Source of the DNA: an uncultured Fidelibacterota bacterium
Lineage (GTDB): Bacteria; Fidelibacterota; Marinisomatia; Marinisomatales; UBA1611
Assembly: GCA_902562835.1 (NCBI GenBank)
Contig: CACEUX010000012.1
Coordinates: 1 to 48,775 of the forward strand
Reading direction: 5' to 3'
DNA length: 48,775 nucleotides
The notes beneath the pieces were generated by a model. It ran no database searches. It saw only the letters and a program-made list of their open reading frames with translations, and had not been told where the DNA came from. Shown piece by piece: positions 13,661 through 21,649 of this stretch (its first letter is position 1; the number at the start of each line of letters is the position of its first letter). The translations under genes were made by a program, and so were the position numbers.

Positions 13661-13725
13661 CGGAGAGGTGGAGTATAAAAACCTTCCAAGAGTATATAAT
13701 ACCCTTACTCAGCTGGCATGGGCAA
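13661..13725 (-). other. Diverged tRNA-Ser-like remnant (TL3) at the folD boundary
   Basis: The minus strand keeps GAGTAAGGG, a variable-arm-like pair (AAGGGT/ACTCTT) and the acceptor end CCTCTCCGCA followed by TTTGTACAGT, as in TL1. The T-arm is destroyed. It lies 18 bases beyond the folD stop, at the junction of conserved operon and island. Confidence 0.55.
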
Positions 13726-13742
13726 AATAAACGAGGGATTAA

Positions 13743-14618
13743 CTATAATTTTTCTGCTGCTTCTACAGTATTTTCAACTAACATAGCTATTGTCATAGGT
13801 CCAACACCTCCTGGAACGGGTGTGGCAGCAGATGCCTTTTTTTCTATTGATGACCAGTCTACATCACCCACAAGTTCATAACCTTTATCATTATCAGCGT
13901 CTATACGATTGATTCCCACATCTATAACAATTGCACCTTCCTTGATCATGCTATGATCTAAAAATCCAGTCACTCCCAGGGCTACGATAACTACATCAGC
14001 AGACCTTGTATGATTCTCGATATCGGGCGTTCGAGAATGACAGAGTGTTGTAGTAGCATTTGCTCCATCCATTTTCATACTGGTCAATATAGATATTGGC
14101 CTGCCAACTATGTTGCTCCTACCCACCACCACTACATGTTTTCCATTAAGTCCAATTTCATAATGTCCAAGTATCTTCATGATACCTTTAGGGGTACACG
14201 GTATGAATCTTGGCCTTCCAATAGCTAATAAACCAGCATTCTCTGGATGAAAACCATCAACATCCTTTTTAGGGTCAATGACATTGATCACTTTATCACT
14301 TTCTATATGTTTTGGTAGAGGAAGTTGAACAAGGATGCCATGATAAGAGGGATTATTATTTAACTCAGTAATAAGATGCAGAAGCTCATCCTGGCTAATA
14401 TCGCTGGAGAGTCTATATGTTTTCGTGAAAAGATCGAGTTTCTTGAAGGTTCTGGTCTTGGATAGCACATATACTTTTGAAGCAGGATTTTCACCAACCA
14501 GGATTACAGCAAGGCCAGGTATTATATTTTTTTCTTTAAGCGTCTGAATCCGATCAGAAAGCCCCTGATAGACCACACTACTAACTTTTTTCCCGGAAAG
14601 GACTAACAGATCAGACAT
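13743..14618 (-). CDS. folD: Bifunctional methylenetetrahydrofolate dehydrogenase/cyclohydrolase
   Basis: 291 aa, full length. FolD converts 5,10-methylene-THF to 10-formyl-THF in the cytosol, using NADP+. Visible signatures: YVLSKTRTFKK with the catalytic-type Lys region, GILVQLPLPKHI, the DGFHPENAG folate site, the nucleotide-binding loop VVVVGRSNIVGRP and the C-terminal TPVPGGVGPMT. It is the last gene of the thrS-to-folD run, 18 bases after zapA. Confidence 0.97.
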   Translation of the reverse strand: MSDLLVLSGKKVSSVVYQGLSDRIQTLKEKNIIPGLAVILVGENPASKVYVLSKTRTFKKLDLFTKTYRLSSDISQDELLHLITELNNNPSYHGILVQLPLPKHIESDKVINVIDPKKDVDGFHPENAGLLAIGRPRFIPCTPKGIMKILGHYEIGLNGKHVVVVGRSNIVGRPISILTSMKMDGANATTTLCHSRTPDIENHTRSADVVIVALGVTGFLDHSMIKEGAIVIDVGINRIDADNDKGYELVGDVDWSSIEKKASAATPVPGGVGPMTIAMLVENTVEAAEKL

Positions 14619-14636
14619 TTGAGATGAAATATTCTC

Positions 14637-14927
14637 TTAGAGTGAATCGTCTATGAGTTCGATCAACGAAGAGATCTTTTGCTCAGCCTCAGAGCTACCA
14701 GATTCATCACTTTGTCTCGCCGTGAAGTATTCATCAGTAATGTTCATCCCGGCAAGAATAGCAATTCTGGTGGAGGACTGGGTGGTCGAGAAACCAGACT
14801 GGACCTCTCTCATTTTTCCATCGAGATATTCAGCTATTTTCTTGATATAGTCTGGATCTGCTGGTGCTTTGACAGAGTATTCTTGTCCAAAAATAGATAT
14901 CTGGACCTGGTTGCTTTCTTCCGCCAT
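14637..14927 (-). CDS. zapA: Cell division protein ZapA
   Basis: 96 aa. VQISIFGQEYSVKAPADPDY is the typical N-terminal ZapA strand pair, followed by the IKKIAEYLDGKM helix and a C-terminal coiled coil. ZapA bundles FtsZ filaments at mid-cell. It starts one base after the stop of the small coiled-coil gene, which suggests translational coupling. Confidence 0.9.
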   Translation of the reverse strand: MAEESNQVQISIFGQEYSVKAPADPDYIKKIAEYLDGKMREVQSGFSTTQSSTRIAILAGMNITDEYFTARQSDESGSSEAEQKISSLIELIDDSL

Positions 14928-14928
14928 A

Positions 14929-15114
14929 TTATGCTTTCTCCAATTGGTCTAATAGATTCATGAGATTTTTTACTTTTTCCTCGATCTGAGAAAGTTTTTG
15001 AGATTCCTGAACTGCTTTTTCTGACTGAGCATTCTTTTCACGCTCACGCTCTAGCGATGAAACCAACTCTCTGACCTTCAACTCGAGTTCATTTAGTAAT
15101 GATACATCTTTCAT
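14929..15114 (-). CDS. Small coiled-coil protein, possible ZapB-like partner
   Basis: 61 aa, almost entirely heptad-patterned: LNELELKVRELVSSLERERE, then LSQIEEKVKNLMNLLDQLEKA. No globular domain is present. Its ATG overlaps the pheT stop by four bases and its stop abuts zapA. ZapB of gammaproteobacteria is a similar-sized coiled coil that binds ZapA. The position next to zapA suggests a comparable division role, but sequence homology is not claimed. Confidence 0.7.
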   Translation of the reverse strand: MKDVSLLNELELKVRELVSSLEREREKNAQSEKAVQESQKLSQIEEKVKNLMNLLDQLEKA

Positions 15115-17486
15115 GTTCTTAATTTAGCAAGAAAGTTCTTTTCAGCAACATGGATAATTTCATCAATAACGGGATTTACATCTTTATCTTCAAGTGTTTT
15201 TGAAGAGTCTTGGAATGAGATAGAAAAGGTGACGCTTTTCATTCCTTTTCCAATAGCATCCTCATCTAAAAATATATCTACCGGCTTAACATTAGTAACT
15301 AATTTTTTACCTTTTCTTGTAAAGAGTTCCAATAGAACTCCCACCTCCTGTTCTATAGGCATAACAAGATTGAGGTCACGAGTAATCTTTGGGTACGGGT
15401 TGATCGTTTTGAATTTTCTTTTCTTATTGATCATTTGTTTAAGAGGTTCTAGGTCTACTTCAAATCCAAAGACAGTATCTAGGTCAAGGTCCATAGAGTC
15501 TATCCATATCTTTGATATTCTGCCCATTACACCTACTTTTTGCCTGTTAATCTCGACAACCCTTGAATGATCAAAAGCTGCGCTATCTCCTTTAATTAGA
15601 TCTAATCTCATGCCTAGCTTTTGAACGAATAACGAATTCAAATACCCTTTAAGAGTGAAAAGATCTTCTTCTGAGCTAGGAGAATGAACAGAATGATTTC
15701 TATAGTTACCGTAAACCACTCCTGATATATATTTTTTCTCAAAGATATTCTCAAATCCTTTATCCTTCTGTATGTGTACGTGTCCCAGCTCAAACAAGCG
15801 CAGGTCTTGTATACTATGCTTAAAATTATGATCAGCTGCTTTTAATAAACCTGGAAGAAGCGAGGTGCGTAAATAACCCATCTCAACGTTAAGTGGATTC
15901 ATCATCTCTACAGGTGAATATCCGGTAAGAGTAGCCTCATTCTCATTTTGAAGTGAATTGGCATAGATTTGATGAAATCCACACCCTGCAAGGGTTTTTC
16001 TTATATCGTCAAGATATTTTTCAGGATCTGGATGTGTATACCTGAAGGAACCATATAACGACTCATCTGCTGGGATCTCATCAAATCCATAGATACGTGC
16101 AACTTCTTCTATAAGGTCTATCTCACGAGAAATATCAGGTCTGTATGTAGGAATCTCACATTCCCAGCCTTCTTCCTTCTTTTCTGAATGGATACCTAGA
16201 CCTTTAAAAATTGTATCAACAGCCGCATCCTCTATACTGATTCCTAACACTAGATCTAATTCTTTACGTTTTAGATTAACCTTTTCTTTTTTTATCGGAG
16301 ATGGATATATATCGATCATTTCAGAACAGAGCTCACCATTTGCGATATCTTCTAAAAGGCCTATTACCCTCCAGAATGCTGTTTCACAGCCATTAGGATC
16401 TGCACCCCGCTCATATCGTTTTGAAGCATCTGTAGACATGGAAAGACTTTTTGCACTTTTTCTAATAGTGACCATGTCAAAATAAGCACTCTCTACTAGG
16501 ACTTTAGTAGTATGATCAGACACGGCAGTATTTGCACCACCCATTACACCTGCCAATGCCAAAGGTTCACTACCATCTGTTATTAGTAGGTGTCTTTTGT
16601 CTAGTTTATGTTTTTGGTCATCTAGTGTGGTCAGCGTCTCACCTTTTTCTGCTCTTCTTATATATATAGACTTGTTTTTCAGTGAATCATGATCAAAAAT
16701 ATGAGTGGGGTGGCCCATTTCCATTAATACATAATTAGATATATCTACAATATTATTTATACTTCGCTGTCCAACCGCTTTAAGCCTCTCAACCAACCAG
16801 TCTGGACTTGGTCCAACCTTCACATTTTTTACAATACCTCCAATATATCTAGGACAGTCTTGATGGTCTTCCATAGATATATTTATGGATTCATTACCTT
16901 TTTCCGAGATTGGTTCAGCGGATATCTGTTTAAAATATCTTTTGGTCTTACATGCGATATCCCTGGCCACACCTTGATGCGAAAATGCATCTGGGCGGTT
17001 AGGAGTTATATCTAGCTCTACTGAGGTGTATTTGTATCCATATGAAGAAACAAAGTCATCTCCAGGCTCAAGATTATCTGGTAGCACCATTATACCTTCA
17101 TGTTCATCTGATAAATTCAACTCACGTTCTGAGCATATCATTCCTGATGATTCCACGCCACGTATATTGGCCTTTTTTATCTTTAATTTTCCTGGGAGTA
17201 TAGAACCGACTGTAGCGAATGCTATTGTTTGTCCTGCATCAACATTTGGGGCACCGCAAACGACCTGATGAACCTGTTTTCCATCATTGACCGTGCATAA
17301 TTTTAATTTGTCCGCGTTTGGATGCTTTTCAGCTGTTTCAACCTTTCCAATAATGACACCAGGAATTTCTGTTGGAACGGATGTAGCTTCTGCTTCCAAC
17401 CCTATGCCTGAAAGCAAATCTGACAATTGATCAGGAGATTCATCGATGTCAACAAACTCTTTTAACCAGTCTAAGGATATGATCAT
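15111..17486 (-). CDS. pheT: Phenylalanyl-tRNA synthetase beta subunit
   Basis: 791 aa, normal length for the bacterial form. Domains in order: N-terminal PheT and tRNA-binding OB domain (KVETAEKHPNADKLKLCTV, residues ~48-66), B3/4 (YIRRAEKGETLTTLDDQKH, LALAGVMGG), B5 (~400-470), the catalytic-like core (IDLIEEVARIYGFDEIP) and a C-terminal FDX-ACB anticodon-binding domain (NPYPKITRDLNLVM). It forms the alpha2-beta2 enzyme with PheS and carries editing activity. Its ATG overlaps the pheS stop by four bases. Confidence 0.97.
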   Translation of the reverse strand: MIISLDWLKEFVDIDESPDQLSDLLSGIGLEAEATSVPTEIPGVIIGKVETAEKHPNADKLKLCTVNDGKQVHQVVCGAPNVDAGQTIAFATVGSILPGKLKIKKANIRGVESSGMICSERELNLSDEHEGIMVLPDNLEPGDDFVSSYGYKYTSVELDITPNRPDAFSHQGVARDIACKTKRYFKQISAEPISEKGNESINISMEDHQDCPRYIGGIVKNVKVGPSPDWLVERLKAVGQRSINNIVDISNYVLMEMGHPTHIFDHDSLKNKSIYIRRAEKGETLTTLDDQKHKLDKRHLLITDGSEPLALAGVMGGANTAVSDHTTKVLVESAYFDMVTIRKSAKSLSMSTDASKRYERGADPNGCETAFWRVIGLLEDIANGELCSEMIDIYPSPIKKEKVNLKRKELDLVLGISIEDAAVDTIFKGLGIHSEKKEEGWECEIPTYRPDISREIDLIEEVARIYGFDEIPADESLYGSFRYTHPDPEKYLDDIRKTLAGCGFHQIYANSLQNENEATLTGYSPVEMMNPLNVEMGYLRTSLLPGLLKAADHNFKHSIQDLRLFELGHVHIQKDKGFENIFEKKYISGVVYGNYRNHSVHSPSSEEDLFTLKGYLNSLFVQKLGMRLDLIKGDSAAFDHSRVVEINRQKVGVMGRISKIWIDSMDLDLDTVFGFEVDLEPLKQMINKKRKFKTINPYPKITRDLNLVMPIEQEVGVLLELFTRKGKKLVTNVKPVDIFLDEDAIGKGMKSVTFSISFQDSSKTLEDKDVNPVIDEIIHVAEKNFLAKLRT

Positions 17487-18478
17487 ACAAACTGTTCCAA
17501 AAATCTCACATCACCACTATAGAAGTGTCTTATATCATTTATTTTATATTTGAGCATGGCTATTCTCTCTACTCCCATACCAAATGCATATCCATGAAAT
17601 CGACTTGGGTCATATCCTACGTTCTCAAGGACAGCTGGGTCAACCATACCACAACCTAGTATTTCCATCCATTGTTTTCTCTCTTCATCCCATATATCTA
17701 CTTCAGCACTTGGCTCTGTAAATGGGAAATAGGATGGTCGAAATCTCATGTTCTTCTTTGGACCAAACATTTGTTTTACAAAAAATTCTAAGCAACCTTT
17801 CAGTTCGCCAAAGGATGCTCTCTCATTGATATAGATACCTTCTACTTGATGAAAGAGACAGTAGCTTTTATAACCAATTGCTTCGTTCCGATATACCCTA
17901 CCAGGAACAATATATCTTAAAGGTGGATCTTGTTCTTCCATAAGGTGTACCTGCACGTTTGATGTATGGGTCCTTAAAACAGTCTCAGGGTCGATAAAAA
18001 ATGTATCTTGCATATCTCTAGCCGGGTGATGTTCCGGAATATTCAATGCTGTGAAATTATGATAATCGTCGTCTACCTCAGGTCCGTAGGCAACATGGAA
18101 ACCTATCGACTGGTAAATTTCCTTTATCTCCGATAGAGTTTGCTCTAGGATATGAATGGAGCCAAGGCGTTGCTGCTTACTGGGAAGAGATAAGTCAATG
18201 GAATCGTCTTGCGCCTTTTGCTTAGAGGAGTTTACCTCTGCTACTTTATTTTCAAATAAAGTGGTCAGATCAGTTTTTAATTCATTGAGTGAGTTTCCTA
18301 AAGCGGGACGATCTTCATTTGAAGCTTTTCCCATTAAGGAGAATAGTGATGCAACCTTACCTTTTCTGCCTAGATATGTAGAACGAAAATTCTCTATCTG
18401 ATTTAGATCTTCACCAACATCCTCGAGCTCGGCCAGGAACTCATTCCTGACCGTCTCGATTAGTTTTAATGCTGACAT
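17483..18478 (-). CDS. pheS: Phenylalanyl-tRNA synthetase alpha subunit
   Basis: 331 aa. An N-terminal coiled coil (residues 1-85) binds tRNA. The class II catalytic core shows motif 2 (RVYRNEAIGYKSYCLFHQVEG) and motif 3 (GFGMGVERIAMLKY in the form YAFGMGVERIAML), with FRPSYFPFTEPSAEVD. It attaches Phe to tRNA-Phe together with PheT. It follows rplT by five bases in the classic infC-rpmI-rplT-pheST order. Confidence 0.97.
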   Translation of the reverse strand: MSALKLIETVRNEFLAELEDVGEDLNQIENFRSTYLGRKGKVASLFSLMGKASNEDRPALGNSLNELKTDLTTLFENKVAEVNSSKQKAQDDSIDLSLPSKQQRLGSIHILEQTLSEIKEIYQSIGFHVAYGPEVDDDYHNFTALNIPEHHPARDMQDTFFIDPETVLRTHTSNVQVHLMEEQDPPLRYIVPGRVYRNEAIGYKSYCLFHQVEGIYINERASFGELKGCLEFFVKQMFGPKKNMRFRPSYFPFTEPSAEVDIWDEERKQWMEILGCGMVDPAVLENVGYDPSRFHGYAFGMGVERIAMLKYKINDIRHFYSGDVRFLEQFV

Positions 18479-18483
18479 TTGTA

Positions 18484-18828
18484 CTATTTAACTGATAATG
18501 TCAGCGAGGTAAAGGCTTGCGGATCATTGACCGCCATATCGGCAAGAATCTTACGATCCAAGTCAATACCATTTGTCTTAAGACCGTTTATAAAAGCTGA
18601 ATACGTGGTACCGTTGAGCCGACATGCTGCATTGATACGAGTGATCCATAGTCTGCGAAACTGTCGTTTACGCTGACGTCTGTCACGATAGGCATAAAGC
18701 CCCGCCTTTGTCACTGCATCTTTTGCAGATTTATATGTGCGGCTCCGGGCACCATAATAGCCTTTGGCCTGCTTGACGATCTTCCGATGACGACGATGTC
18801 GTGGTACGGAACTATTTGCTCTTGGCAT
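18484..18828 (-). CDS. rplT: 50S ribosomal protein L20
   Basis: 114 aa, highly basic. [20 protein letters not shown] and [20 protein letters not shown] are hallmark L20 stretches. L20 is an early 23S rRNA assembly protein and in many bacteria represses its own infC-rpmI-rplT mRNA. No leader structure was sought in detail here. Confidence 0.97.
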   Translation of the reverse strand: MPRANSSVPRHRRHRKIVKQAKGYYGARSRTYKSAKDAVTKAGLYAYRDRRQRKRQFRRLWITRINAACRLNGTTYSAFINGLKTNGIDLDRKILADMAVNDPQAFTSLTLSVK

Positions 18829-18846
18829 GTTATCGCCTCCGTTATT

Positions 18847-19041
18847 TTAGATACCCAACATTGCTTTCACGAGTTTACGATCAGCACTTGCGAGAATACC
18901 TGGTTGTCGCATTTTGCGTTTCGCTTTATTCGATCTGCGTATGAGCATATGTCTATGGTTTGCTTTGTTTCGTTTTATTCTGCCGGAGCCCGTTACTTTA
19001 AAACGTTTGGCGGCTCCGCGCCTTGTTTTCATTTTAGGCAT
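18847..19041 (-). CDS. rpmI: 50S ribosomal protein L35
   Basis: 64 aa. MPKMKTRRGAAKRFKVTGSG is the canonical L35 N-terminus, followed by basic residues (HMLIRRSNKAKRKMR). It lies between infC and rplT as in most bacteria. Confidence 0.97.
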   Translation of the reverse strand: MPKMKTRRGAAKRFKVTGSGRIKRNKANHRHMLIRRSNKAKRKMRQPGILASADRKLVKAMLGI

Positions 19042-19050
19042 CCTGCACTC

Positions 19051-19563
19051 CTATTTTGCGTTAAGGATTATTGACATGCGACGCCCTTCCAAAGGAATAT
19101 CCTTTTCGACCTCTGCCACATCAGACAATTCTTCAAGTACTCTTTCCATAACTGCTTTCCCTAAATCAATCCTGGCCATTTCACGGCCGCGGAACATGAG
19201 AGTTACTTTTAATTTTGCTCCATCAAGTAAAAATTTTCTTCCTTGATTTAACTTGGTCATGAGATCGTGATTATCGATTCTAGGTCTTAACCGAATCTCC
19301 TTGACCTTTATAACATGTTGTTTCTTCTTGTTTTGTTGTTGTTTCTTTTTTTCTTCGTATTTTAGTTTTCCGAGATTTAAGATCTTACAAACTGGCGGCT
19401 TACCATTTGGCGCAATCTCCATGAGATCAAGACCTGCTTCTCTAGCTTTATCTAATGCAACTTCGATGGCAACAATGCCTAACTGCTCGCCACTTTCCGA
19501 AATTAACCGTACTTCATCAGAAGTAATATCCTCATTCAGCCGTTGCTTCTGTTTTTTTCCTAT
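19051..19563 (-). CDS. infC: Translation initiation factor IF-3 with ATA start
   Basis: 170 aa when started at ATA 19563; ATG 19422 would cut off the N-terminal domain. In-frame N-terminal residues LNEDITSDEVRLISESGEQ and VALDKAREAGLDLMEIAPN match the IF-3 N-domain, and KEIRLRPRIDNHDLMTKLNQ matches the C-domain. A TAA lies two codons upstream of ATA, and AGGAG sits eight bases before it, so ATA is the best start. IF-3 genes often use rare start codons (ATT in E. coli), which lets IF-3 repress its own translation. The frame overlaps the thrS end by 32 bases. Confidence 0.93.
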   Translation of the reverse strand: MGKKQKQRLNEDITSDEVRLISESGEQLGIVAIEVALDKAREAGLDLMEIAPNGKPPVCKILNLGKLKYEEKKKQQQNKKKQHVIKVKEIRLRPRIDNHDLMTKLNQGRKFLLDGAKLKVTLMFRGREMARIDLGKAVMERVLEELSDVAEVEKDIPLEGRRMSIILNAK

Positions 19564-21502
19564 GAGTTAGTCTCCTATATTTTATATCATCTAATAGTTG
19601 GTCTCTGAGATCTTTTAAAGGTATAATACCCATATCTCCCTCAAAACGCTTTCTGACTGAAACGAAGTTTTTATCCGCCTCTTTTTCGCCAACTATAAGC
19701 ATGACATTGATCTTTTCAAGTTCAGCCTGCCTGATCTTTGATCCTATTTTATCAGCGCGGTCGTTTAATTTAACTCGTATTCCTGATTCTTTTAATACTT
19801 TAACAACTCTATTTCCATAATCTAAAAATTTATCTGATAAGGGAAGGACTGCTACTTGAACAGGTGCAAGCCAAAGTGGGAAATTACCCCCAAAATGCTC
19901 TATAAGGAATCCAATAAATCTTTCATGTGTCCCTAAGGGTGCCCTATGAATACATAGCGGAGTATTGTCAGAACCCTTTTCATCAATATAGCTAAGATCA
20001 AATTTGGCAGGTATTGCAAAATCTACTTGATTAGTTGCCAGCGTGAATTCTTTGCCAATAGCACTCCAAACTTGAACATCAATTTTTGGACCATAGAATG
20101 CAGCTTCACCTGGAACCTCTTCAAAATCTAGACCACCCTCTATGAGAGCTTCTCTAACCCACTCTTCTGTTTCGGTCCATAATTCAGGTTCATTTACATA
20201 TTTTTTCCCTAGCTGATTCTTATCATGGAGACTCAAACGCATAGAGTACTTTTCAATACCAAATATATCAAAATATTGAAGATACATATTACAGACTGCT
20301 AAAAACTCTTCTTTAAACTGTTCTTTAGTACAGTATATGTGGGCATCATTCATTTGAAGACTTCGAACCCTCATTAAACCGAATAATTGACCTGATTTTT
20401 CATATCGATAGCAAGTGCCATACTCTGCTAATCGTAGCGGTAGATCTCTATAGCTACGCGGGTATGACGAATATATCTTGTGATGATGTGGGCAGTTCAT
20501 CGGCTTCACAAAATATTTAAAACCATCAACATCCATAGCTGGATACATTGAATCCTTGTAGTGTTCTAGATGTCCAGATCGTTCATACAATGTTCCTTTT
20601 GTGAGATGGGGAGTTCTAACCTGCTCGTAACCAGCTAACCTTTCTGATTCTTTGGCTAGTTTTTCTAATTCCTCTATCATTATGGCACCATTTGGTAACC
20701 ATAAGGGAAGGCCTGGCCCTACCTCATCATCAAAAGCAAAAAGCTTTAACTCTTTACCAAGTTTTCTATGGTCTCTTTTTTTGGCTTCTTTTAGATTATG
20801 CAAATGAGTCTTTAATGCACCTTTAGTAGAGAAGACAGTACCATAGATCCGTTGGAGCATTTTATTATTTTCATTTCCTCGCCAATAAGCACCAGAGGTA
20901 GATAAAAGCTTAAAGTGTTTGATCTTAGATGTATTTGAAACATGCGGACCTCTACAGAGATCTGTGAATTCAGATTGTTTATAAGTAGTGATCACATCAT
21001 CAGGGTTTATTTGATCAATAATTTCGACCTTATAATCCTCTCCCATATCATTGAAAAGTGCCTTTGCATCGCCTGCAGATATCTCATGTCTATGTATCTC
21101 TTGACTAGCCTTTGCTAGTTCTCGCATCTTGCTTTCTATTTTAGATAAAACGTCATCTGAGAAAGAGACGTCCACATCAAAATCATAGTAGAATCCATTT
21201 TCAATGGTGGGACCAATGGTCACTTTTGCGTTAGGGTACAACTCCTTTACTGCCTGCGCCATTAAATGAGCAGTAGAATGTAATAGAGTATCATGCCCCT
21301 CAGGTGTATCCCCAGTAAATAGTTCAACACTACAATCCCTTATAATAGGAGCATTTAGATCTTTTAATTCACCATCAATTTTAGCAACTACAACTGCTCG
21401 AGCTAAACCTGGGCCAATAAGGTCTGCAATATGCTGAGAAGTAGAACCAAGCGGAACGCTTTTGGTCGAATTATCTGGTAGTGTTATTATTATTTCTGCC
21501 AT
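19532..21502 (-). CDS. thrS: Threonyl-tRNA synthetase
   Basis: 656 aa, full length. TGS domain (residues 1-60), then the editing domain with HSTAHLMAQAVKELYP and FTDLCRGPHVSNTSKI (zinc-type His/Cys motifs), the class II core with PMNCPHHHKIY, motif 2 (GTCYRYEKSGQLFGLMRVRS) and motif 3 (APLGTHERFIGFLIEHFGG), and the anticodon-binding domain. It charges tRNA-Thr and heads the run of translation genes. Its last codons contain the infC ribosome binding site and start. Confidence 0.97.
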   Translation of the reverse strand: MAEIIITLPDNSTKSVPLGSTSQHIADLIGPGLARAVVVAKIDGELKDLNAPIIRDCSVELFTGDTPEGHDTLLHSTAHLMAQAVKELYPNAKVTIGPTIENGFYYDFDVDVSFSDDVLSKIESKMRELAKASQEIHRHEISAGDAKALFNDMGEDYKVEIIDQINPDDVITTYKQSEFTDLCRGPHVSNTSKIKHFKLLSTSGAYWRGNENNKMLQRIYGTVFSTKGALKTHLHNLKEAKKRDHRKLGKELKLFAFDDEVGPGLPLWLPNGAIMIEELEKLAKESERLAGYEQVRTPHLTKGTLYERSGHLEHYKDSMYPAMDVDGFKYFVKPMNCPHHHKIYSSYPRSYRDLPLRLAEYGTCYRYEKSGQLFGLMRVRSLQMNDAHIYCTKEQFKEEFLAVCNMYLQYFDIFGIEKYSMRLSLHDKNQLGKKYVNEPELWTETEEWVREALIEGGLDFEEVPGEAAFYGPKIDVQVWSAIGKEFTLATNQVDFAIPAKFDLSYIDEKGSDNTPLCIHRAPLGTHERFIGFLIEHFGGNFPLWLAPVQVAVLPLSDKFLDYGNRVVKVLKESGIRVKLNDRADKIGSKIRQAELEKINVMLIVGEKEADKNFVSVRKRFEGDMGIIPLKDLRDQLLDDIKYRRLTHRKKTEATAE

Positions 21503-21511
21503 AATTAAATG

Positions 21512-21585
21512 TGGGCGATGACGGAGTCGAACCGCCGACCTCTACGATGTCAACGTAGCGCTCTAACCAACTGAGCTAATCGCCC
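21512..21585 (-). tRNA. tRNA-Val(GAC)
   Basis: 74 nt cloverleaf on the minus strand. Acceptor GGGCGAT/ATCGCCC, D-arm with AGCTCAGTTGGTTAGAGC, anticodon stem CTACG/CGTAG around loop TTGACAT (anticodon GAC), T-loop GGTTCGACTCC, discriminator A. CCA is not encoded. It lies between the S41 protease gene and thrS. Confidence 0.95.
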
Positions 21586-21649
21586 ATAATACGATATAGG
21601 AAAATTACATAGATATTGAAATGTTATTAAATGGATATTTTAAAACAGT

